64,000 bases of DNA from Ignavibacteriales bacterium (GTDB lineage Bacteria > Bacteroidota > Ignavibacteria > UBA10030), in contig JAPLFQ010000005.1 in assembly GCA_026390595.1 (NCBI GenBank), forward strand, positions 248,001 through 312,000. Direction: 5' to 3'. This document shows positions 1 to 8,123 of this stretch, one piece after another. The position numbers and the translations under genes were made by a program. Each line of letters opens with the position of its first letter. Position 1 is the stretch's first letter. A model generated the notes under the pieces. That model was not told where the DNA came from, did no database searches, and saw only the letters and a program-made list of their open reading frames with translations.

Positions 1-161
1 AGATCGCTCGTGGCTTCGATGATTTCACGATTAAACTTCAGGACGGCATTCCTGGAAGATCCGAGATGCCGCGGTAGTTTGGCCGGGTCGGTATCAAGAC
101 CCACGCACAGGAGCGATCGATTTTTGCGTTGGACCTTCAGGAGTTTATCGACGAATTTCAT
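1..161 (-). CDS. pyrF: Orotidine 5'-phosphate decarboxylase, N-terminal part (runs off the left edge)
   Basis: Only the first 53 codons are present; the gene continues beyond base 1. The translation begins MKFVDKLLKVQRKNRSLLCV and continues with GLDTDPAKLP, then a stretch ending FNREIIEAT. The pattern LCVGLDTDPxKLP followed by FNxxIIxAT is typical of the longer (type 2) OMP decarboxylases of Bacteroidota, which remove CO2 from OMP to give UMP in the last step of pyrimidine synthesis. The ATG at 159-161 is the only sensible start. It lies 61 bp downstream of dcd on the same strand and may be co-transcribed with it. The catalytic Lys/Asp region lies outside the window, so activity cannot be judged. 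Confidence 0.8.
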   Translation of the reverse strand, partial: MKFVDKLLKVQRKNRSLLCVGLDTDPAKLPRHLGSSRNAVLKFNREIIEATSD

Positions 162-222
162 GTGACACCGCTTTCCTCTCGTCTGCGTACGCGTGTGCAG
201 GATCCTCGGTTACAGAGGCGTT

Positions 223-759
223 CTATTTGAAATTCTTCCACATCATTGATTCAACGGGCTTTGTGGTTTTCTTGTTGTATTTCGCCCCGCGCTTCTTGCT
301 GTAGGCAACATCCACGTCGCCAGAGATCTCAAAGTAGATCAACTGCCCAATTGGCATGCCGGCGTAGATTTTGACTGGGTGGCGGACGGAGATCTCAAGA
401 GTCCATGTATTGCAGAAGCCGACGTCGCCCTTTCCGGCGGTGGCGTGAATGTCAATCCCGAGCCGACCGATACTGCTTTTTCCCTCGAGGAAAGGAACGT
501 GAGCGTGGGTTTCCGTGTATTCCTGCGTGACACCGAGGTAGAGCATACTCGGGACGAGAAGCATTCCGCCCCGGGGGATTTTGAAATGCTGAACCTTGTT
601 GTGTTTCCGGCAGTCGAGAATCTCTTCCTTGTACATCGCGAGCCACTCGCCAAGGTGCACGTCGTAGCTGTTCGATCCAAGATACTTTCGCCGAAACGGC
701 CTGATCACTATGGAACCGCGCTTCATCTCTTCGAGAATCCTGCTATCGGAAAGTATCAT
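223..759 (-). CDS. dcd: dCTP deaminase
   Basis: A 178-residue soluble protein of normal length for the family, which deaminates dCTP to dUTP (some members also hydrolyse dUTP). The N-terminus MILSDSRILEEMKRGSIVI and the central segment EGKSSIGRLGIDIHATAG match the dCTP deaminase/dUTPase trimer fold and its nucleotide-binding region. The downstream LEIS segment carries the Glu expected to act in deamination. The C-terminal tail (KRGAKYNKKTTKP) is the mobile segment that closes over the nucleotide. The gene lies between the DUF1634 gene (44 bp upstream) and pyrF (61 bp downstream), so two pyrimidine genes end this minus-strand block. I cannot tell a mono- from a bifunctional enzyme by eye. Confidence 0.88.
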   Translation of the reverse strand: MILSDSRILEEMKRGSIVIRPFRRKYLGSNSYDVHLGEWLAMYKEEILDCRKHNKVQHFKIPRGGMLLVPSMLYLGVTQEYTETHAHVPFLEGKSSIGRLGIDIHATAGKGDVGFCNTWTLEISVRHPVKIYAGMPIGQLIYFEISGDVDVAYSKKRGAKYNKKTTKPVESMMWKNFK

Positions 760-803
760 GGGTTCCTTGTTTGTTGAAGGTTGTGAGATCCAGTGAAATC
801 ACG

Positions 804-1190
804 CTAACGGAGCGAGAACACAAGCTCACCGAGAAGCATGGCCAGGACAACAAGGGCAACGGCCACGAACGGCTTGTCCTTTTCAGCGGCAAATCCAATG
901 GCAGCCGTCAAGACCCTGATGAACGGCGTCAGCATCAGGAGCAGCAATCCCGCAAAAATGAGGGTGGTGGGATCGAATGAACCAGCGGCGAGGTTTCTCA
1001 GAATTTCACCCGGCGTCGGGTTTTCGCGCGGCACCTGAAGGGAGCCGCTCGCAAGCCATGCCACGAGGAGCCCCGTCATCATCAGGCCGGCGCTGGCCCA
1101 CACTCCGATGCGCAGCACCCAGCCCACCCAGCGTTCAACCGTATGTTCAAGCGCAAGCTTCTCAGAGGGTGTCATTGTTGTGGTGCTCAT
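804..1190 (-). CDS. DUF1634 family membrane protein
   Basis: A 128-residue protein with three hydrophobic segments, around residues 22-45, 76-95 and 105-126. The first is preceded by the family-like stretch ERWVGWVLRIGVWASAGLM. This matches DUF1634, small inner-membrane proteins of unknown function that are often encoded next to TauE/SafE permeases. Here the start codon follows the stop of the TauE/SafE gene by 4 bp, so the two are almost certainly translated from one message and the protein may be a partner of the transporter. No catalytic residues are visible. The assignment rests on hydrophobic pattern and context. Confidence 0.75.
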   Translation of the reverse strand: MSTTTMTPSEKLALEHTVERWVGWVLRIGVWASAGLMMTGLLVAWLASGSLQVPRENPTPGEILRNLAAGSFDPTTLIFAGLLLLMLTPFIRVLTAAIGFAAEKDKPFVAVALVVLAMLLGELVFSLR

Positions 1191-1194
1191 CCCA

Positions 1195-2025
1195 TTATCT
1201 CCAGAACATCCTCAAAGAGACGAGAAGTAAAACGCCGGCGAAGATCCACGTGAGAAACGATCCCTTGACGCGCCGGTTGACCTTGACGCCGAGAAACGAT
1301 CCACCGAGGACGCCGAGGACGGCGGGGGCAACGATGTAGGGATTCAAATGTCCATGTGCGAAGTAAATGAATGCGCTTGCGGCGGCGGTGACCCCAATCA
1401 TGAAATTACTTGTCGCCGTTGCCGCTTTCATAGGAATTCCGGAAAGCATGTGCATTGCCGGGACCTTGAAGATTCCTCCACCGACCCCAAGCAACCCGGA
1501 GATATTACCGGCAATCAACGATACAAACAGAACCGCCGGTATCCGCCTGGCGGAATACGGCACAACCAATCCGGTTGCTTCATCCTTGTAGCTCGACGGA
1601 AACGCCCCGTCGGTCACAGCCGGTGCTGTGTCGTTCGAATGCTTCGATCTCCATATCATCATGAAAGAAACAAAGAGAAGAAGAGATGCAAAGATGCGGG
1701 ACAGCACCTCACCGCTAAGGAGGTTAGCCGTCACACCGCCGAAGATGGCTCCCGCGACAGTCGCGATTTCAAGCACCATCCCCAACCGTATATTTACGGT
1801 CTGCCGCTCCATGTTCATCGCAGCTCCTGCGCTTGAGGTGGCAATGACAGCGAGGATGCTGGTAGCGATCGCCTGGTGCATGGGGAGACCGAAGACGAGC
1901 AGCAGGAACGGCGTTAGGAAGACGCCGCCGCCAAGGCCAAGCATCGCCCCGATGGTGCCCGCAATACCTCCGCCGAGCATGAGTAGAAGAAATGAAACCG
2001 TTGACATGGTTATGATTGCCCACAT
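1195..2025 (-). CDS. TauE/SafE family sulfite/anion exporter-like permease
   Basis: A 276-residue integral membrane protein with about eight hydrophobic segments in two halves. Each half has a glycine-rich motif (GAMLGLGGGVFLTPFL near the N-terminus, GLLGVGGGIFKVPAM near the middle), the signature duplicated motif of the TauE/SafE family. Family members move sulfite, sulfoacetate or other organic anions across the inner membrane; the substrate here is unknown. The first ATG is used, but an in-frame ATG six codons later (2007) is equally possible and neither has a clear ribosome binding site. It is followed 4 bp later by the DUF1634 gene. It sits 132 bp downstream of rodA on the same strand with no obvious terminator between. 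Confidence 0.85.
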   Translation of the reverse strand: MWAIITMSTVSFLLLMLGGGIAGTIGAMLGLGGGVFLTPFLLLVFGLPMHQAIATSILAVIATSSAGAAMNMERQTVNIRLGMVLEIATVAGAIFGGVTANLLSGEVLSRIFASLLLFVSFMMIWRSKHSNDTAPAVTDGAFPSSYKDEATGLVVPYSARRIPAVLFVSLIAGNISGLLGVGGGIFKVPAMHMLSGIPMKAATATSNFMIGVTAAASAFIYFAHGHLNPYIVAPAVLGVLGGSFLGVKVNRRVKGSFLTWIFAGVLLLVSLRMFWR

Positions 2026-2157
2026 TGAAGATCTATGTCAGGATAACAAAAAGAGGTGTGAGTTTCAATCAAAGGAGCTTGGCAAAAGGAAATTGTGCGG
2101 GGGACAATAGCCCGAGGAGAGAAGGAGAATAGTTCTGAGTTGCTCGTAGCGAGGCGG

Positions 2158-3402
2158 TTAATGCTCTTTTCGATTGGCGTAAAAATTCATCAGGAGGCCG
2201 ACCATGGCCATGTTTGCGATAAGAGCTGAGCCCCCATAGCTGAGGAAGGGGAGCGGAATGCCAATGACGGGGAGCAATCCCATCGACATGCCAATATTCA
2301 CAAGGACATGGAACCCGAATATTCCTGTGATGCCGATTGCGGCGGCACTGGCAAATTTGTTTTTCGAGAGTCCGGCCACATTAATCCCATGGAGCAGAAG
2401 CGCCGTGAACAAACCAATCACAAGCGACGCCCCGACGAACCCAAACTCCTCACCGGGGACACAAAAAATGAAATCAGTCCATTGTTCGGGGATGAAATTC
2501 AGTTGCGTTTGAGTTCCCTGCAGGTACCCCTTGCCGAAAAATCCGCCGGACCCAATCGCAACCTTTGATTGATAGACGTTGTACCCCGCCCCCTTCTGAT
2601 CCGCGCCGGGATTCATGAACGTCGAGATCCGTTTCTGCTGATATGATGGCATGCGTTCATACACCGCCTGAACAGACAATCCGACACCCAGCGTGAGAGC
2701 AAAAACAACGGCAGCAGCGAAACGGTTCTGCCGGGCAAGATAGAGCAGCGTACCGCTGACGATGAGAGAGAAAAGAAAAACGAAAGTTCCGAACAGCGCA
2801 CCTGCGGCAGCGATGATAGGTGCAAGAATTGCGGCGAGGACAAAATTGGAAGAGCCCGCCCAGAATAAAACCGGCAGCAGCATTGCAAAAAAGACCAGGG
2901 CCGTTCCAAGATCGGGCTGGGCAAGAATGAGCATCATGGGAACGCCGACGATACCGAAAACGATGATGAGATGTTTGACGTTGGACAGAGAGATGGACGA
3001 CCGGGCAAGGAACGCCGAGAGCGCCAGCACGGTGGCGACCTTCGCGAATTCAGATGGTTGCCCCCCGAACGATGAGGGTCCGCCCGAGGCCCCGGATCCT
3101 CCCAGACCGAACCAGCTTTTTGATCCGGAAACCCGTTCCCCAACAACAAGCACGATGAAGAGGAGCAGGAGGTTGAGCGCGTAGACGGGCAGGGCAATTC
3201 GCTGGAGCGTCTTGATGGGGAAGAAGGCCATGACAAACAGCGCGAGGAGTCCGATTCCAGCCCAGACCATCTGCTTCCTGAATGCTGACGCCGCGCCCAC
3301 ATCGAACGTCGCGCTGTACACGGAAAGGAGGCCAAAGACCACCAGGGCAAGGCATATCAGGAAAGCTTTGAAGTCAAAATATTCCCGCAGATAATCGTAC
3401 AT
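2158..3402 (-). CDS. rodA: Rod-shape peptidoglycan polymerase RodA (SEDS family)
   Basis: A 414-residue polytopic membrane protein of the SEDS (RodA/FtsW/SpoVE) family, which polymerises lipid II glycan strands together with a class B PBP. Family features include VSGSKSWFGLG, the QPSEFAKVATVLALSAFLA segment, LAQPDLGTALVF with its conserved Asp, EQWTDFIFCVPGEEFGF, and the C-terminal GIPLPFLSYGGSALIANM. Proximity to mrdA (44 bp upstream) and the mre genes points to RodA rather than FtsW. It is the last shape gene in this minus-strand block. Length and topology are normal. Confidence 0.93.
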   Translation of the reverse strand: MYDYLREYFDFKAFLICLALVVFGLLSVYSATFDVGAASAFRKQMVWAGIGLLALFVMAFFPIKTLQRIALPVYALNLLLLFIVLVVGERVSGSKSWFGLGGSGASGGPSSFGGQPSEFAKVATVLALSAFLARSSISLSNVKHLIIVFGIVGVPMMLILAQPDLGTALVFFAMLLPVLFWAGSSNFVLAAILAPIIAAAGALFGTFVFLFSLIVSGTLLYLARQNRFAAAVVFALTLGVGLSVQAVYERMPSYQQKRISTFMNPGADQKGAGYNVYQSKVAIGSGGFFGKGYLQGTQTQLNFIPEQWTDFIFCVPGEEFGFVGASLVIGLFTALLLHGINVAGLSKNKFASAAAIGITGIFGFHVLVNIGMSMGLLPVIGIPLPFLSYGGSALIANMAMVGLLMNFYANRKEH

Positions 3403-3446
3403 ATGTCCTTACGCTTCAGGTTCTCAATGTTGCACTGCGGCTCACA

Positions 3447-5279
3447 TCAGTGAGCAACAGGCGCAGTTGCTCCGGCAACAGATTTCTGTGCTTGCACCGC
3501 TTTTGGTTTGTTGCGGATCAGTTCGCCGTACAGATATCGTTCCATAACCAGGCCCGCCAGAGGGGCAGCCTTTGCACCGCCAAAGCCTGAGTTCTCAAGC
3601 ATCACCGCCACGGCAATCTTTGGATTCTCGAATGGGGCAAATCCGACATACCAGGCATGATCTTTTCCGTGCGTGTTCTCCGCAGTGCCGGTCTTGCCCG
3701 CCGAGATAACGCCCGGAATGCGCGCAAGACTGCCGGTGCCTCCCGGTGCGTGAACAACGCGTTGCATGCCCTCCCGGATCAGCTCCATGACGTGCGGAGA
3801 CAAGCCGACGAGTGATGAATCGTGCGGAACAGAATCGATGGTCTGTCTTTTCTTGTTTCGAACCAGTTCCACAGCGTGTGGCTGATACACCGTGCCTCCG
3901 TTCGCGAGCGCTGAGGCGTAACGGGCCATCTGCAAAGGTGAAACCCCGACTTCGCCCTGACCGATGGCGAGACTGATCAGATATCCCTGCGTCCACTTCC
4001 CCTTGCCGTAGCGTGAATCGTAGTACTGCGTCGACGGAAGCAGTCCGGTCGTTTCTTCGCCCGTGTCGGTGTTTGTTGTCTGTCCGAAGCCGAAACGCCG
4101 TCCGTACTCAGTCCATCTATCGAATCCAACCTTCAGCATTAGCTGATAGAAAAAGACGTTGCATGATTTCTGGATCGCTTCGACCACATTCACAGAGCCA
4201 TGAACGTGAAGATCTTTGAACACCCTGTTGCCGAATCGGAAGCCGCCGGTACAGTGAATGCGGAAGTTCTCGTCGATAACTCCCTCCTGAAGAGCCGCGG
4301 CAGCAAGGACCATCTTGAATGTTGAACCGGGAGGATAGCGCGTGAGCGTGGCGCGGTTATAGAGCGGTTTCGCCGGATTCGTTTGGAGATTGTACCAAAG
4401 ATCAGCGGGGGTCACACCGCTCATAATGGACGGATCGTAGTCGGGCTTGCTGACGAGAGCGAGAATGCCGCCGTCCCTCGGGTCCATGGCGACAATCCCC
4501 CCGCTGTAGTTGGTCATCAGGGATTCAGCGAAAGCCTGGAGCCCGACATCGACGCTCAGAAGGAGGTCGTCCCCTTCTTTTGGCCCTACATCCCGTCTTC
4601 CATCTTCGAAGCTTCCAATGATCTGACCCTTCGAGTTCACCGAAACATATTCAAAGCCCTTTATTCCCTTGAGCAGCTGCTCATAGCGCGCTTCGAGTCC
4701 GGCGACGCCGACGAGATCCCCTTGTCGGTAACCTTCACCCGCGTCGGAGAGCTGCGCATCAGAAATCTCACGACGATATCCAAGGAGGTGCGACGCATAG
4801 GCGCCCGTGGGGTAGACGCGCTTCGATTCCACCTGGAAGGAGACACCGCGCAGCGTTGTGAGGTGTTCTTCAATCGCGGCGAGCGTCTTCATGTCGATAT
4901 CGCGTTTGATGCGCGCAGGAATAAACGGAGAATAGGCGCGCGCGCGGGCGATACGTTCCTCAAGCGTTTGCGGTTCCATTTGCAGGATGGAAGAAAGAAG
5001 GGGAATGTTCCGCTTTTCGAACTCCGCCGGTACGAGCGTGACGGAATATGCCGGACCGACATCGACGATCAGTTTACCGTTCCGGTCATAGATGTACCCG
5101 CGCACCGGATCTTTGACGAGGCCGCGGACACTGTTCTCTTCCGACTTCTTGTCCAACTCCACATGGTACAACAACTGAAGCTGGTACAGCCTCATCATCA
5201 GCAGCGCGAACACGGCCAGAACGAAAATCGTAAGCGCTCTGCGCCGCTCAAGGGATCCAAATTGTTCGTCGTGAATCAT
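3447..5279 (-). CDS. mrdA: Penicillin-binding protein 2 (elongasome transpeptidase)
   Basis: A 610-residue class B PBP with one N-terminal transmembrane helix (about residues 14-33), a non-catalytic pedestal domain, and a C-terminal transpeptidase domain. The catalytic motifs are all present: SxxK in RYPPGSTFKMVLA, SxN in QKSCNVFFY, and KTG in ISAGKTGTAENTHG. PBP2 cross-links the peptidoglycan made by RodA during side-wall elongation. Its start codon overlaps the mreD stop by 4 bp (ATGA), showing translational coupling, and rodA follows 44 bp later. Context and length support PBP2 rather than the septal PBP3. Confidence 0.93.
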   Translation of the reverse strand: MIHDEQFGSLERRRALTIFVLAVFALLMMRLYQLQLLYHVELDKKSEENSVRGLVKDPVRGYIYDRNGKLIVDVGPAYSVTLVPAEFEKRNIPLLSSILQMEPQTLEERIARARAYSPFIPARIKRDIDMKTLAAIEEHLTTLRGVSFQVESKRVYPTGAYASHLLGYRREISDAQLSDAGEGYRQGDLVGVAGLEARYEQLLKGIKGFEYVSVNSKGQIIGSFEDGRRDVGPKEGDDLLLSVDVGLQAFAESLMTNYSGGIVAMDPRDGGILALVSKPDYDPSIMSGVTPADLWYNLQTNPAKPLYNRATLTRYPPGSTFKMVLAAAALQEGVIDENFRIHCTGGFRFGNRVFKDLHVHGSVNVVEAIQKSCNVFFYQLMLKVGFDRWTEYGRRFGFGQTTNTDTGEETTGLLPSTQYYDSRYGKGKWTQGYLISLAIGQGEVGVSPLQMARYASALANGGTVYQPHAVELVRNKKRQTIDSVPHDSSLVGLSPHVMELIREGMQRVVHAPGGTGSLARIPGVISAGKTGTAENTHGKDHAWYVGFAPFENPKIAVAVMLENSGFGGAKAAPLAGLVMERYLYGELIRNKPKAVQAQKSVAGATAPVAH

Positions 5280-5773
5280 AGTGATTGAGAGAACCGGTAC
5301 TTGCGGACAAACGCGAACATGGGAAAGACGCCCACCATCAAAGTGTACAGACTTGTGAAAACGCTGAATTCAATCATCGTCGTAAACACAGAATCCTGTA
5401 TGCCCTGAAGAAACACACCGTAATAGATAACGTTGTGGACAAACGATGACAGCACGAGGATCGTCAGGAAGCGGTAGGACGCGAGTGTTTGTTCTGTGCT
5501 GTTGTCATTGAAGAAATACCCGGCTACGAACCCTGCGATGGTCATCGTCAACGCGCTCAAGCCGAAGAATTGCATTGCGACGGCGTCCTGTAGCAATCCG
5601 ACGAGAAATCCCGTGATGGTTGCCTCCATCTGGCCGTACCTGACAGCGACATACACCACCCAAATAAGGAACACATCGGGGAGAAATCCACCGATGGAAA
5701 GAAAAGGAATAAACGTTGTCTGGAGCAGCAACAACGCCAGGGCAACCAAAGCCGACCGTATGTAGTGTTCCAT
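5276..5773 (-). CDS. mreD: Rod-shape-determining protein MreD
   Basis: A small very hydrophobic protein (165 residues from the chosen start) with five or six transmembrane helices; the N-terminus is MEHYIRSALVALALLLLQTT. MreD is an inner-membrane elongasome component linking MreC and PBP2/RodA. The reading frame is open 12 codons further upstream (to 5809), but the ATG at 5771-5773 starts just before the first helix, as in other MreD proteins. The 3' end overlaps mrdA by 4 bp. It is separated from mreC by the three threonine genes and lies 78 bp downstream of thrC, which is unusual. MreD is poorly conserved, so the call rests on hydrophobicity, size and position. Confidence 0.8.
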   Translation of the reverse strand: MEHYIRSALVALALLLLQTTFIPFLSIGGFLPDVFLIWVVYVAVRYGQMEATITGFLVGLLQDAVAMQFFGLSALTMTIAGFVAGYFFNDNSTEQTLASYRFLTILVLSSFVHNVIYYGVFLQGIQDSVFTTMIEFSVFTSLYTLMVGVFPMFAFVRKYRFSQSL

Positions 5774-5851
5774 GCAAAAACCCTCGTCAAATCGACGGAC
5801 AAAACTCATTGAGAAAACACGCGAGAAGCAATTTCACGACCGTGTAACCGA

Positions 5852-7168
5852 TCACGAGCGCAGCAGTTCTCTTGCCTGTTCGTACTCTGCGTGGATGCGC
5901 ACGCTTTGTTTTGGACGATTCATCGCCTCTTCAAGTTGTGGAGGAAGAGGAATCGTTATGCCCAGAGCTTTGGTCACCACCTCGGGAAACTTCGCGGGGT
6001 GCGCCGTCGCGGCGACAATCGTGGGCTCGATCGGCGATCCCGACGGGCTCTTCCCGCGCGCCGCCACGACACCCACGGCGGTGTGTGGGTCAAGCACGTA
6101 ACCGCACCGATCATAGGTGCGGCGCATTTCGGTCAGCGTTTCGTCATCCCCGACGCTGAGAGCGGTGATCTCGTTCCGGATTCGCTGAAGATCGTTTCCG
6201 TAGAGAGCCCGAAGGCGGTCGAAGTTGCTCGGGTTTCCCACATCCATGGCGTTCGAAAACGTTTGTTGCGATCGGCGCGGTGTGAAAAGGCCGGTCTTGA
6301 AGTACTCCGGCACAACGTCATTTGAGTTGCTCGCCGAGATCAGGCCTACAATCGGGACCCCCATATGCTTGGAATATGTCGCGGCTGTCAGGTTCCCAAA
6401 ATTTCCGCTCGGAACAGCGAACACCGGTCCCCGATCGCGGCGCCCGGCTTCACCGGGCATCTGCCCGTACAGAATTGCAGCCCAGGCGTAGTACATAATC
6501 TGCGGAATCAGCCTGCCGAGGTTGATAGAATTTGCGGTGGTGAGGTTCAGCGCTCGCACGAGATCGCGATCTGCGAGAGCGCTTTTCACAAGTCGCTGGC
6601 AATCGTCGAATGTTCCCTCTACCTCAACGGCATGAATATTACCCCCGAGGGTGGTCATCTGCTGTTCCTGCAGCCGGCTGATCTTGCCGGACGGATAGAA
6701 GACAAATACGGAGATGTTCGGAACATTGAAAAATCCATGGGCGACAGCGCTTCCCGTATCGCCCGACGTCGCAACGACTATTGTCAAATCCTGTCTCTCT
6801 CGCTCCAGAAAGTATGAGAGGGCGCGTGCCATAAAGCGGGCGCCCACATCTTTGAAGGCGAGTGTAGGACCATGAAACAATTCGAGGAGGAAGAGGTTCT
6901 GTTCGAGCCTGACAAGCGGGATCGGGAAGTTGAACGCCCGTTCGGCCATAGCCCGAATCTCTTCCATCGGAATATCGTCGATGAATGCACCCAACACCTC
7001 GGAGGCTACCACGGGCAATCGTTGAACAGCACCGCCGTGTTCGCTCGGTAGCGGCAGCTGCGGAATGTGTTCGGGAATGTACAGGCTTCCATCGGGTGCA
7101 AGACCGCGGAACAGAGCTTCACGAAAACTTACCGAAGGGCTTTCACCAAGGACAGAGCGGAACTTCAT
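5852..7168 (-). CDS. thrC: Threonine synthase
   Basis: A 438-residue PLP enzyme that converts O-phosphohomoserine to threonine in the cytoplasm. The N-terminal half has the family start MKFRSVLGESPSVSFREALF. The PLP-binding lysine lies in HGPTLAFKDVGARFMARAL, and VATSGDTGSAVAHGF forms part of the phosphate-binding region. A further conserved stretch is AVPSGNFGNLTAA. Length is typical of the longer threonine synthases. The start overlaps the thrB stop by 4 bp, so thrB and thrC are translationally coupled, and mreD follows 78 bp downstream. Confidence 0.95.
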   Translation of the reverse strand: MKFRSVLGESPSVSFREALFRGLAPDGSLYIPEHIPQLPLPSEHGGAVQRLPVVASEVLGAFIDDIPMEEIRAMAERAFNFPIPLVRLEQNLFLLELFHGPTLAFKDVGARFMARALSYFLERERQDLTIVVATSGDTGSAVAHGFFNVPNISVFVFYPSGKISRLQEQQMTTLGGNIHAVEVEGTFDDCQRLVKSALADRDLVRALNLTTANSINLGRLIPQIMYYAWAAILYGQMPGEAGRRDRGPVFAVPSGNFGNLTAATYSKHMGVPIVGLISASNSNDVVPEYFKTGLFTPRRSQQTFSNAMDVGNPSNFDRLRALYGNDLQRIRNEITALSVGDDETLTEMRRTYDRCGYVLDPHTAVGVVAARGKSPSGSPIEPTIVAATAHPAKFPEVVTKALGITIPLPPQLEEAMNRPKQSVRIHAEYEQARELLRS

Positions 7169-8121
7169 CGGTCTCTTCTCCAGACAACGCGTGCGCCGTA
7201 CGGATTAGTCTTCGAAATGAACACATCGCTCGTGACACCGGCTGAGCGGCGAAAAGTCCGGACCATGGCAGCACTAATGACACGCGCTGCTCGCATCGAG
7301 GGGGCAATGGAAAAAACAGACGGGCCCGAGCCCGAAATTGAGCAGCCAAGCGCCCCCGCTCTGAGAGCCGCCTCTTTGACGGCGTCGAATCCCGGGATCA
7401 GTTTGGAGCGCAACGGCTCCATGATGACATCCTCAACAGATCGGCGAATCAGACTGTGATCTCCGCTTGCGAGTCCCAGGACGAGTCCGGCAACATTACC
7501 CCACTGGCGTACCGCGGTACGCAAGGGTATCTGCCGCGGTAACATTGCCCTGGCCTTCTTCGTGAGAACAACCACGTGCGGGTGAACGACGATCCAGACG
7601 AGGGAGTGATCCACGGGAATTGGAATGACGTCGACGGGATTGTAACTGCGGATGAGGCATCCACCACCCAGAAGAGAGGGGGCCGCGTTGTCTGCATGCA
7701 TGGAGCCGCAGGCAAACAACTCACCGTCGAGTGCGAACCGGAGTAAGTCGGGTTTCTGAAGTGGTTTTGCCAGCAACGCGTTCACAGCCATCGCTGCCGC
7801 AACGCTGCTTGCTGCCGAACTGCCGAGTCCGGAACCGATGGGCATGGACTTATGTAGAACCATGCGAACGCCGAAGGACGGTTTCATTTCCTGAAGCATG
7901 CAGTCTGCGACATAGGCTGCGACATTTCTCTTTGAATCGAGAGGAACCTGTGTTTGGGAAGTCTTCACAGAGAACGCGAGCCCGGGTTGCCGTTGGCGGC
8001 TCGCGAGAACAAAATCCCCGGGCCGGTACAGAGCAACGCCAAGGACATCAAATCCGGGGCCGAGATTGGAAACGGTTGCGGGCGCGAACGTCTTGACTGA
8101 TCTTGGGATCATTGTGCTCAT
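7165..8121 (-). CDS. thrB: Homoserine kinase
   Basis: A GHMP-superfamily kinase of about 318 residues that phosphorylates L-homoserine. The N-terminus contains FAPATVSNLGPGFDVLGVAL, and the ATP-binding glycine-rich loop is PIGSGLGSSAASSVAAAMAV; both are diagnostic of ThrB. The C-terminal third has GALGCSISGSGPSVFSI, the third GHMP motif. The frame is open two codons further to a TTG overlapping the thrA stop, but the ATG at 8119-8121, 2 bp after that stop, is the more likely start. The 3' end overlaps thrC by 4 bp, completing a tight thrA-thrB-thrC unit. Confidence 0.94.
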   Translation of the reverse strand: MSTMIPRSVKTFAPATVSNLGPGFDVLGVALYRPGDFVLASRQRQPGLAFSVKTSQTQVPLDSKRNVAAYVADCMLQEMKPSFGVRMVLHKSMPIGSGLGSSAASSVAAAMAVNALLAKPLQKPDLLRFALDGELFACGSMHADNAAPSLLGGGCLIRSYNPVDVIPIPVDHSLVWIVVHPHVVVLTKKARAMLPRQIPLRTAVRQWGNVAGLVLGLASGDHSLIRRSVEDVIMEPLRSKLIPGFDAVKEAALRAGALGCSISGSGPSVFSIAPSMRAARVISAAMVRTFRRSAGVTSDVFISKTNPYGARVVWRRDR

Positions 8122-8123
8122 AC

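Noticed and set aside
4383-5288. Long plus-strand open frame opposite mrdA
   Set aside because: Antisense to a clear PBP2 gene; no recognisable domain.
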